Assembly: GCA_964575335.1 (NCBI GenBank) | Contig: CAZNPU010000033.1 | Coordinates: 1 to 32,209, forward strand | Direction: 5' to 3' | From: CAZNPU01 sp964575335 | GTDB lineage: Bacteria; Planctomycetota; Phycisphaerae; Phycisphaerales; SM1A02 | DNA: 32,209 bases | Part shown: positions 25,104 through 32,209 of the stretch, one piece after another | Position numbering within the stretch: position 1 is the first letter of the stretch | Layout: the number at the start of each line of letters is the position of its first letter | The notes under the pieces: model-generated | Databases searched by the model: none | What the model was told of the DNA's origin: nothing | What the model saw: only the letters and a program-made list of their open reading frames with translations | Made by a program: the position numbers and the translations under genes

Positions 25104-25526
25104 AATGTCGAGACTCGGCACCAAGCCACCGCCTTTCGCTGCTCGGCCATCAAATCGTCCCAGGCGGGTTCGGCCTGTGATCGGTAAACAGCAGTGCTTG
25201 CTCAGCGATCTTGAGTGCTGGAATCAGGATGAGAGCGTTGTGCAGCAGGTGCAGGAACAGCAGCGGAAGACAATCTCTTCGACGATGGATGCAGTAACGA
25301 TAGATGCAGCTTCAAAACCAAGAGCGCACGCAGAAGCAAGCAATCGGCAACTGGCGGCAGAAGCGACCGAGCTGTAAATCAAACGACCACGCTATTCCGT
25401 AACGATTATGAACGCTTCCCGGGAGCAACGCTCTTCGGAACAGTGGGCGACTCAGTAGCCTTGGTAAACCTTCCTCCAGGCTGAAGTCGGCAAGCAAGGT
25501 TGACACGTCAAGAGAACCGTCAGCCT
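25104..25526. other. Intergenic region
   Basis: No convincing gene. A 90-codon plus-strand frame at 25105-25377 has no ribosome site and low-complexity, Arg/Ala/Gln-rich content. Nothing else recognised. Confidence 0.5.
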
Positions 25527-26381
25527 TCACTCCTTCGCGCTCTTGCGATAAATATCATCAAGCGTCGCTCCGAGTTTGGTCTTCCACTCCTGCCAGCCGT
25601 TGGCCTGGCGGCCAAGCACGGCCATAGCAGCTCCGCTCGGCGTTTTGAACGTATACGGCTCGGTAAATACAAGCTGACCGTCAATCTCCTTGAGGATACC
25701 TTGCTCAAGCAGTTCCTTGCGGTTGTTCCGTATCCACGCGCCAGCTGAGGGCATCAGTTCTTTGCGAGTCCGAGAATCGGACAACACCGTAAAGCCGTCT
25801 TCGACCATCTGCCCGCGTCCCTCAGCATCCTTGCCTTTGATATAGAAGACCTCTGCGCTTTCCTCAGCTGGTCGAGCCTCAACAACCGGAAACCCAAGGG
25901 ACGACGTGAGGATATTGAGGGCGTCAAAAGCATCCATCAGGTCAGCCTTCATTGGCTCAGTCACAAACGGCTCGCCGCCATCGTTGCCGTTGTCTAACAA
26001 GTACCGGCCGACCTCCTTCGCCCTGCGGATGCAGAACCACTCCAGATACCGCACGTGCGACTTCGTGAAGTTGCCCGTGCGGGACACAATGGCAATGGCG
26101 TGCTGCCAGAAGTCCTTGTTGACGTTGTGCTGCTTGAGCCGCATGAAACAGTCCTCGGCCTCGCCGATGTAGACGATGGGCTTGGCTGCATGCTCCGGCT
26201 GACCGAACAGAAAATAGACACCAACGTTGCGCAACTCCGGCCGCTCGCCAGCATCAGCCAGTTTGCTGCGCGGTACGGAGACGGCTTGGACAATCCTCGT
26301 CGTAATCTCCGCGATGCGAATCCCCCGCGGCTCACCCTGCGGCAAGAAGAACTGAATTGTCTGCGGCCGTTTGTCCGTCAT
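25527..26381 (-). CDS. GIY-YIG nuclease family protein with DUF4357
   Basis: A 284-residue protein from the ATG at 26381 (AGGG eight bases upstream; a TTG two codons earlier is possible). The GIY-YIG fold occupies about 50-140: GVYFLFG (54-60) stands for the GIY strand and VYIGEAEDCFMRLKQH for the YIG strand, with catalytic-type Arg81 and Glu114 in YLEWFCI. The C-terminus (about 190-284) matches DUF4357, ending SGAAMAVLGRQANGWQEW. This pairing is a known architecture of unclear role, found near restriction or mobile genes. The N-terminal 45 residues carry no recognised domain. The gene stands alone. Confidence 0.9.
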   Translation of the reverse strand: MTDKRPQTIQFFLPQGEPRGIRIAEITTRIVQAVSVPRSKLADAGERPELRNVGVYFLFGQPEHAAKPIVYIGEAEDCFMRLKQHNVNKDFWQHAIAIVSRTGNFTKSHVRYLEWFCIRRAKEVGRYLLDNGNDGGEPFVTEPMKADLMDAFDALNILTSSLGFPVVEARPAEESAEVFYIKGKDAEGRGQMVEDGFTVLSDSRTRKELMPSAGAWIRNNRKELLEQGILKEIDGQLVFTEPYTFKTPSGAAMAVLGRQANGWQEWKTKLGATLDDIYRKSAKE

Positions 26382-26645
26382 CTCCAAATCCCTTCAAACA
26401 CGATCAATAGCTCCATTCTTCGGGTGTCAATGGCGTGCGATTCAGCTTTTCACGATGCAGACGCCACCGAGGCATCAGATTATCAATTATTCATCAGGTC
26501 ACGAAATCGCTCATTGTGCACCGCTCGATGAGATGCACCATCGCCTGTTTGACGGATCACTTGCTCATCGCGTGATCGGTGTCTTCCTGGTCGATGTGAG
26601 TGTACTGCGCCGCGTCTTATGTGCGATCACAATGAGTGAGATTCA

Positions 26646-27602
26646 TCATTGTTGCCCTGGCAGCTTCACCGGCGGCAATGCTCGCTCAATCGCATCGCGG
26701 CGCGATTCATATTGCGATGGCAGCATTAAACCCGAACCGAGTTGCTCCGCTGGCTCATCAATGGTGAACCCGGGTCCATCAGTTGCGATCTCGAACAGCA
26801 CGCCGCCAGGCTCGCGGAAGTAGATCGAGTGGAAATACTTGCGGTCCATGATCGGCGACACGTTGAATCCCCTTTGCGCCGCGATCTCGCGCCACCTGCG
26901 CTGCTGCGTATCATCGGGCGTGCGAAAAGCGACATGATGCACAATGCCGCTGCCCATCAATCCGTGGCGAGCATCCGGTGAACATACAACATCAATGTTC
27001 GATGCGAATTCGAATGAATCCGGCGTGCCTGCGCGGTATCTGAAGCGATTGCCTTCACTTTCCTGTTCGATAAACCCCATGACGTCGGTCAGCAGCTCCG
27101 CAGTGCGCTCATAACCTTCTTCTGAAATGCTCACGCTGTGAATGCTGCGAATCGCATGCTCAACAGGCACGCCTCCGTTTAACCACGGCTGGCCTGCTGA
27201 ATCGCGCACGCCTACCACCTCAATATCCATGCCATCAGGATCAGCGCACTGCAGCACTTTCTGACCAAATCTCTCAACAATGCCCTGCACCTCCACGCCT
27301 TTTTCAGCAAGCCGATCGCTCCAATACGTAAGCGACAACTCAGGAATAGCAAACGCTGTGGCTGTCACCTGCGGCGGGCCGATTCTGCCTCGCACCAAGC
27401 CTGGCCAGGCGAAAAAGGTCATGATCGTGCCGGGCCGGCCAAGCTCATCGCCGTAATACAAATGGTAACTGCGCGGATCATCGAAGTTCACCGTGAGTTT
27501 CACCAGGCGAAGTCCCAGCACGCCGCAGTAGAAATCAATATTCTTCTGGGCATCGGCCGTGATTGCCGTCACATGATGAATGCCGCTGATGGTTGGCTGC
27601 AC
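26646..27602 (-). CDS. Ring-cleaving dioxygenase, glyoxalase/VOC superfamily, MhqO-like
   Basis: A 318-residue protein made of two VOC (vicinal oxygen chelate) modules. It opens TISGIHHVTAITADAQKNID, typical of the MhqO/LinE-type ring-cleaving dioxygenase family. Likely metal ligands are His9, a His in SGIVHHVAFRTPDD (222 or 223) and Glu271 in GGVLFEIATDGPGF. The C-terminal block LGSGLMLPSQYESRR is also typical of the family. MhqO in Bacillus takes part in quinone and hydroquinone detoxification under a MarR-type repressor, MhqR. Here a MarR-GNAT gene lies 1.6 kb away, though not adjacent. The start is a GTG with AAAGGAG six bases upstream, a strong ribosome site. Confidence 0.93.
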   Translation of the reverse strand: MQPTISGIHHVTAITADAQKNIDFYCGVLGLRLVKLTVNFDDPRSYHLYYGDELGRPGTIMTFFAWPGLVRGRIGPPQVTATAFAIPELSLTYWSDRLAEKGVEVQGIVERFGQKVLQCADPDGMDIEVVGVRDSAGQPWLNGGVPVEHAIRSIHSVSISEEGYERTAELLTDVMGFIEQESEGNRFRYRAGTPDSFEFASNIDVVCSPDARHGLMGSGIVHHVAFRTPDDTQQRRWREIAAQRGFNVSPIMDRKYFHSIYFREPGGVLFEIATDGPGFTIDEPAEQLGSGLMLPSQYESRRDAIERALPPVKLPGQQ

Positions 27603-27798
27603 GCTTCGCTCCTTTCATGCCGCAATGGCTCGGGCAATGCCTATGGCAATCAGGTCAGCCGATTCTCGGCGCTTCTGCCTCGCTGAAATATCCGTGGCAT
27701 GCGATGTCCTTGACTGTAGCGCAGCCATGGCGTCGCTGCGTTCCAGCATGGAGGTGTCCTCGTGTCGCCGCTGCGAACAGGCGGGTGTCACCCGTCTA
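27603..27798. other. Intergenic region upstream of the dioxygenase gene
   Basis: Short stretch between the dioxygenase start and the end of the zinc-ribbon membrane protein frame. If that protein really stops at 27986 the gap is about 380 bases. No feature recognised apart from the AAAGGAG ribosome site next to 27602. Confidence 0.4.
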
Positions 27799-28464
27799 TT
27801 ATCTGCAGCAGTGCCGAGATTGTCGCCTGCGACGACAGGAGCGATGTGCTCGCAGGCCGCAAGACTGTGAGATTTTGAGACTGGCGCGACTCAACGCTGT
27901 AATCTGCGGCACTTTCGTTTCCTGGCTCGGTCTCACACTGCGTTTTGGCATGAGATCGGACTGCTCCGAGTGCAAGAGCTCAACGTTAAACAAACGCGCC
28001 GTATGCGAGGAGCAGTCCAAGGACCATCGCATATGCGGCGCATGCCACTGCGCCCACAAGCATGAGCACCCAGGCAGTGCGATAACAGACGCACGCATCT
28101 TCCCGTGAACTGCGCGTGATGCTGTCTGCTGGAGCGAATCGCCGCATTCCGGACATGCGCTCTTGAGTGCCGGGGCTCCGCGCATGTCATACCCACAGGT
28201 GCGACACATTTGAATCGGGCGCCTCGGAAAACATGTTCGTAGCCAACCGACTCCACCAAGCGCAGCAAGGACCGCAGCGAATCCAGCCCAACTCGCGTAG
28301 AGGGGAACTCGGGAGCCATAGCTCGCTGTTGGCGATTTCATGAGAAGCAACGACCAGAACACAATGCTTCCTAACACCAGAAGCGCAATGGGAATCCACA
28401 CGCGAGATGAGCGCGCCGTTGATAGAAGAACATCGACAACACGAGTGGTCGAAGCGTCATTCAT
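27799..28464 (-). CDS. Membrane protein with planctomycete-type zinc ribbon, probable frameshift
   Basis: The frame gives 221 residues, but only the first 120 or so look like protein. Two hydrophobic helices (about 22-42 and 55-76) are followed by the zinc ribbon CRTCGYDMRG...CPECG (Cys 87, 90, 104, 107), a motif I know from many small Phycisphaerae membrane proteins. After the ribbon the frame degenerates into Cys/Arg/Ser-rich sequence. One base out of phase, the next stretch of DNA (to a TAA at 27986-27988) encodes an almost perfect membrane helix, AWVLMLVGAVACAAYAMVLG followed by LLLAYGAFV. The original product therefore probably ended at 27986 with a third helix, and a frameshift lies between about 28075 and 28150. 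It may be a genuine mutation or a sequencing error. Confidence 0.65.
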   Translation of the reverse strand: MNDASTTRVVDVLLSTARSSRVWIPIALLVLGSIVFWSLLLMKSPTASYGSRVPLYASWAGFAAVLAALGGVGWLRTCFPRRPIQMCRTCGYDMRGAPALKSACPECGDSLQQTASRAVHGKMRASVIALPGCSCLWAQWHAPHMRWSLDCSSHTARLFNVELLHSEQSDLMPKRSVRPSQETKVPQITALSRASLKISQSCGLRAHRSCRRRRQSRHCCR

Positions 28465-29041
28465 CGCTAAACGCTACAGAGGCACTGCTGAATGTTCGGA
28501 ACTTCAGGAACGCGGGCCTTCCCGACGCATGTTTTCAAGCATTTGATTGAACAAGAACAAGAATCTCAATTCATGAATTCCTGCTCTAGGCCTCACGTTG
28601 CGTTCCTGGTAGAAGCCCCACCGATTGAGACATGCCCCGAGCGAATCCTTCGTAAGCATTGCGAATCGGGTTGCCGTCCGCTGTCAATCCATTTGGAGCA
28701 TTACCGACTTCTCAGGGGTGCTCGGATATCAAAGCCCGTTTCGATCGGAGCCTGATCTTGGAAATTTGTAAACAAGGAATCAGAAATCGCGCGAGTTCGA
28801 GCTTGGTTGACGCCAAATCCGGTCGTTCCGATCGGCCGCCTACAGATCGGCCAATGAACCCACGAGATACTATCGCCTCAGTAGTTTTTGAAGAGTAAGT
28901 ACAAGCCCCCCACGAGGAGCCCTCGTCGTAAAATTCGGATGCAGATTGCCGCTGGGCGTCGTGCGTGCCACTACTCCAGCAATCAAGGCTGGCGGCGCGA
29001 AGATTTAAGTCACTTCATTCACGCACGCACGCACGGGTCGC
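28465..29041. other. Gene-free region of about 580 bp
   Basis: No gene recognised on either strand. It contains a small stem ACGAGG-AGC-CCTCGT (28912-28926) without a U-run, and a short (ACGC)n run at 29021-29033. Confidence 0.5.
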
Positions 29042-30226
29042 TCACTGCGCCACTTTTGTCATGACGCATCGAAATCCAACATGGCCAAGCGAAGTATCGC
29101 CGGTCGCAGCCATGCGAGCGCTTGGGCGGTAACTCGCGCAGTAACTGTCATGGCACAGGTACGAGCCGCCGCGCATCACGAATCGGGCGCCGGGCGCATT
29201 ATCGTTGAGGCTGCGAGGATTGAGAATGATCGCCCCAGGATTCGACATTGCGACGCGGCGACGGTATTCATCGGGATGATACTGATCGTCGCACCATTCC
29301 CAGACATTGCCAGCCATGTCATACAGGCCGTAGCCATTTGGCGGGAAGCTGCCGACAGGCGCTGTTGCTGTAAAGCCGTCTTCAGCAGAGTTCCTGAATG
29401 GAAACTCACCCTGCCAGATGTTGGCTCGTGACGAATCGACAGGCTCGTCCCCTCAGACATGAATCTTTTGATCAAGCCCAGCCCGGGCAGCAAACTCCCA
29501 TTCCGCTTCGGTCGGCAGTCGTTTGCCGGCCCATGCGCAGTACGCCATGGCGTCTTCATGTGAGACATGAACGACCGGATGATCTTCGCGCCCTTCCAGA
29601 TTGCTGCCCGGCCCTTCCGGGTGCTGCCAACTCGCCCCGATCGTCCACCTCCACCACTGCTTTGCATCGTGAAGAGGAACCGGCGCCGCGGGCGGCGAGA
29701 ACACGAGTGAACCAGGCTCCAACGCTTCATCCGGCGGTCGCGGCGTGCCGGGCGGCAGTTGCTGGTTCATTAGATCCCAGTCAACTCTGCGCTCCGCCGT
29801 AGTCACATATCCAGTCGCCTGTACAAACTCGGCAAACTGACGATTGGTGACTTCAGTGATATCCATCCAAAAACCGTCTACGCGAACGCGATGCGCTGGC
29901 AATTCATGCGGCAGCGCCAGAGCATCATTCGGCACAGCTCCCATCGTGAACTCACCGCCCGGAATCCAGACCATGCCGGGCGGATCATCTTCGCCGGCCC
30001 ACTGTGCGGCTGAATGGATCGGGCTAATGCGAGCGTCAATCGATCGTGGTCTGGTAGCACCGCTTGCGCTCGTCCCAGCAGCGCAGCACATTTCCGCAAC
30101 TTGGCCCGTTCCTGGAAAGATCATCGCATCACTTGCTTCGCGTCGTTGAAGTTGAATGGCTGCGGCGAGCGCTGCCAGCGCCGCCACAGCCATCAACAAC
30201 AGGATGCCCAACCGATGAATTCGCAT
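29042..30226 (-). pseudogene. Formylglycine-generating enzyme (sulfatase-modifying) with in-frame UGA
   Basis: An exported FGE-sulfatase domain protein read in one minus-strand frame of 394 codons, interrupted only by TGA at 29453-29455 (codon 258). It has an N-terminal signal or anchor (residues 5-25), then MVWIPGGEFTMGA, VDGFWMDITEVTNRQFAEFV, HPVVHVSHEDAMAYCAWAGK and RLPTEAEWEFAARAGLD before the TGA. After it the same frame continues GDEPVDSSRANIWQGEFPFR, FPPNGYGLYDMAGNVWEW, RFVMRGGSYLCHDSYC and GHVGFRC. The two catalytic Cys (358 and 363 in CHDSYC) are present, so the ancestor could convert a sulfatase Cys to formylglycine. The TGA falls where the family has Trp in WGDE, one base from TGG. 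The sulfatase lies 68 bases upstream on the same strand. Without readthrough the product lacks the active site. Confidence 0.85.
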
Positions 30227-30293
30227 GACGACAAAGACCTTCCGTCAGGTGTGCTACGGTACGGAACCATCGTGCAACATCAGGTTGCAGAAC

Positions 30294-32150
30294 TCATAGC
30301 TGCATGTTGCTCAGCACAATGAGCAGATCGTCCGTGTCCGTGATGCCGTCGTTGTTGAAATCGAACCAGCTTGGCTGACCCCAGAACTGCACAACGCCGA
30401 TGATGTCATTGATGTTAACCACCTTGTCGAGATTGCCGTCGCCTTCCACGAACACTTCCGATGCAAAGATGGTGTTCAATTCTGCACGCAAAAGCTTGTA
30501 GTTGGTCAGCCACTCGCAGTGCACCGGCAGCGTACCGGGACAGTCCCAATGGGCAGGAACTTGTCCGTTGTCCAGGAGTTGGAGCGGGCTGTTATCGGGT
30601 CCCATCCGGAGGTCGTAAAACTCATACTCTCCAAGTCCAGCATCGCACTCAGCGCGTTGGAAACGAATGAGCTTGAAGTCCTTGTTTCGCACCATCCATG
30701 CGCGCGTCGGCGTAATCACCAGCGATTCATACTGCGGTTCGCCGGCGCGAACCTCGCAGCAATTGTCGTACTGCACCGCAGCATCGGGTCCATACCAGAT
30801 TCCGCCTTCAAGATCGGCGATCATCTGCGAACTGAAAATGGTGTCGATGCACACAAAGGCTGACACTGGACCAACAGAGACAGGAAGTACCGTAGGCCAG
30901 GTCTTGTCATGCACCGATTTAAGTCCAACCCCGATCTCAGAATATATGGTTTGGCGGTACGGAGCCTGATTTGGATTTGTCAGATATCCCAGCATTGGCC
31001 GGCTATCGAGCACGTGCGCATCCGGCACCATCTGCCGCACATCAAGACCCGCCACCTCGCCGAACAATGAAAACAGATCCGTACAGGAGACAAGGTGATC
31101 GACTGTTCTTCCGCGCTGTTGGACCATCGGACCCCCGATCACCAGCGGCGTGAGAACGCCCGTCTGGTATGGCGTTCCTTTCGCGCGAAGCGGATTGTGT
31201 GGAAGTTTCACGCTCTGGTAATACGTTCCGTTGTCGCCAGCGATCACTAACATGACATTGCGGCCGTCCGGGTTATAAATGAACTGGCCGTCAGCTCCAT
31301 ACTCACCTAAGCCGATGTTCACAAGCAACCGGCCGATTTCCTTGTCCATCGCGTAGAGCATGAGGTCGCTGACGACCTTGATCGTCTCCGGATTCGTGTA
31401 ATCATCCTGCGGAACGCCGCTCGGCCATACGAAGTTGGGAGGGTACAGATTGGCAGGCGGCAATTGGTAAGGCGTGTGGATGGCGCTGTAACTGACGGTC
31501 ATCATCCACGGGTGCCGCTGCGATCCGGAATTATTTTTGATCCAATCGATCGCAGCATCGGTTTGGGCCGTGGTGGCATAAGTCCGTCCAATGCTGCGTG
31601 TGACCTCCTGCGGTGTGTTCACCACACGCGGCCAACGGTAGTAGCCGTTGAATTGCGTGTCATCGTCATCAAAACTGACGGTACGGCCTGAATTCACGGC
31701 CTCTTCGCATGTCGCTGCAAACATTCCTGCCTGGTTCAGCGCAGGAATGCCGCCCAGTGACGCAATTTCAACACCGGTATAGCCCTTGCCGCCGTTGTCA
31801 TCGCAATAGATGCTTCCCTCGCTCGTCAGAAAGTATCCGACGCCTTTTTGTTCACCAATAGGGAAGCCCCAGCCATAGGTCTTGTTGTCCTCCATGTATT
31901 GCCCACCGAGGGTTGGATCAATGGGAGGACATGCGCCGAAAAGAATGCCGTCAAAGTAATCCCACCCCATATCCTGCGGCGTAGTGAACCCATACGGATT
32001 GTTCGTCGGCCCGCCAAGGTGATACTTCCCGATCATGACGCTGCGATAGTGCGCCTGACGCAAAATCTTCGGCGTCGTCACTTCATAGTGCGAAATTTGC
32101 GCTCCCGGCTGGTCTGCCTCGAGAATCGCTGCGGTCACGCCCGTACGCAA
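30294..32150 (-). CDS. Sulfatase with dockerin-like C-terminus, 5' end disrupted
   Basis: A 618-residue stretch of an arylsulfatase-type alkaline-phosphatase-superfamily enzyme. It begins just after the catalytic loop with (YP)LRTGVTAAILEADQPG. Further family blocks are PKILRQAHYRSVMIGKYHLG, MGWDYFDGILFGA, VMLVIAGDNGTYYQSVKLPH (the metal-binding DNG motif), LRAKGTPYQTGVLTPLVIGG and VDHLVSCTDLFSLFGEVAGL. The last 55 residues carry two EF-hand/dockerin-like repeats (GDGNLDKVVNINDI and DFNNDGITDTDDLL), frequent in planctomycete secreted proteins. Roughly 80-100 N-terminal residues, including signal peptide and catalytic Cys/Ser, are missing: the frame is open to 32180 and then meets TAA (32181-32183). 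The nominal TTG at 32150 is not a credible start. An upstream frameshift or poor edge sequence is the likely cause. Confidence 0.85.
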   Translation of the reverse strand: MRTGVTAAILEADQPGAQISHYEVTTPKILRQAHYRSVMIGKYHLGGPTNNPYGFTTPQDMGWDYFDGILFGACPPIDPTLGGQYMEDNKTYGWGFPIGEQKGVGYFLTSEGSIYCDDNGGKGYTGVEIASLGGIPALNQAGMFAATCEEAVNSGRTVSFDDDDTQFNGYYRWPRVVNTPQEVTRSIGRTYATTAQTDAAIDWIKNNSGSQRHPWMMTVSYSAIHTPYQLPPANLYPPNFVWPSGVPQDDYTNPETIKVVSDLMLYAMDKEIGRLLVNIGLGEYGADGQFIYNPDGRNVMLVIAGDNGTYYQSVKLPHNPLRAKGTPYQTGVLTPLVIGGPMVQQRGRTVDHLVSCTDLFSLFGEVAGLDVRQMVPDAHVLDSRPMLGYLTNPNQAPYRQTIYSEIGVGLKSVHDKTWPTVLPVSVGPVSAFVCIDTIFSSQMIADLEGGIWYGPDAAVQYDNCCEVRAGEPQYESLVITPTRAWMVRNKDFKLIRFQRAECDAGLGEYEFYDLRMGPDNSPLQLLDNGQVPAHWDCPGTLPVHCEWLTNYKLLRAELNTIFASEVFVEGDGNLDKVVNINDIIGVVQFWGQPSWFDFNNDGITDTDDLLIVLSNMQL

Positions 32151-32209
32151 CGGGTATTCGCGCAGAAGACCTGGCTGGGCTTACAACCGTTCGTTTTCTA
32201 ATTCGAGGT

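Noticed and set aside
25105..25377. Plus-strand 90-codon frame divergent from the MarR-GNAT gene
   Set aside because: No ribosome site, low-complexity composition and no recognisable motif, although its position opposite a regulator made it worth checking.

Overview
The window is a GC-rich (roughly 58-60 % by eye) bacterial scaffold segment. It most resembles a planctomycete, probably of the Phycisphaerae. The pointers are a sulfatase ending in a dockerin-like EF-hand tail, a formylglycine-generating enzyme beside it, a two-helix membrane protein carrying the CxxCGYDMRG...CPECG zinc ribbon common in that class, and sparse packing with gene-poor gaps of 300-600 bp. This placement is an inference from protein families; there is no rRNA in the window to test it.

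Layout. Positions 1-1440 (minus) hold the N-terminal 480 residues of a STAND/AAA-type P-loop ATPase running off the left edge. A 100-N scaffold gap (1684-1783) follows, flanked by 21-bp repeat arrays that point away from each other. Then come a DUF6448 exported protein, an RDD membrane protein, an SLC13-type symporter and a DedA protein. An AGCS-type alanine/glycine symporter with a large extra loop sits at 6413-8416. A minus-strand ion-stress block reads Kef-type K+/H+ antiporter, UspA protein, P-type cation ATPase (13764 down to 8570). Next on the minus strand are a NERD-domain protein and an unusual lipoprotein joining a Cys-based phosphatase domain to a CxxCH haem motif.

A stub of the RNA-repair methyltransferase Hen1 (16750-17088) precedes the most coherent system in the window. 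This is a plus-strand operon at 17544-23718: a Cys-rich exported protein, a HlyD/MacA-like adaptor, a MacB/LolD-type ATPase, two FtsX-type permeases, and a secreted protein with a duplicated domain and Cys clusters. It is a complete MacAB-like ABC export or envelope-remodelling module without an outer-membrane channel, and its envelope-exposed parts are repeatedly Cys-containing.

The right part carries a MarR-GNAT fusion regulator with a palindromic operator candidate, a GIY-YIG/DUF4357 protein, an MhqO-like ring-cleaving dioxygenase, the zinc-ribbon membrane protein (apparently frameshifted), and a sulfatase-FGE pair. Both members of the pair look damaged. The FGE has an in-frame UGA where a Trp is expected, and the sulfatase loses its frame exactly at the catalytic Cys/Ser loop near the right edge.

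No tRNA, rRNA, CRISPR array or insertion sequence was recognised.
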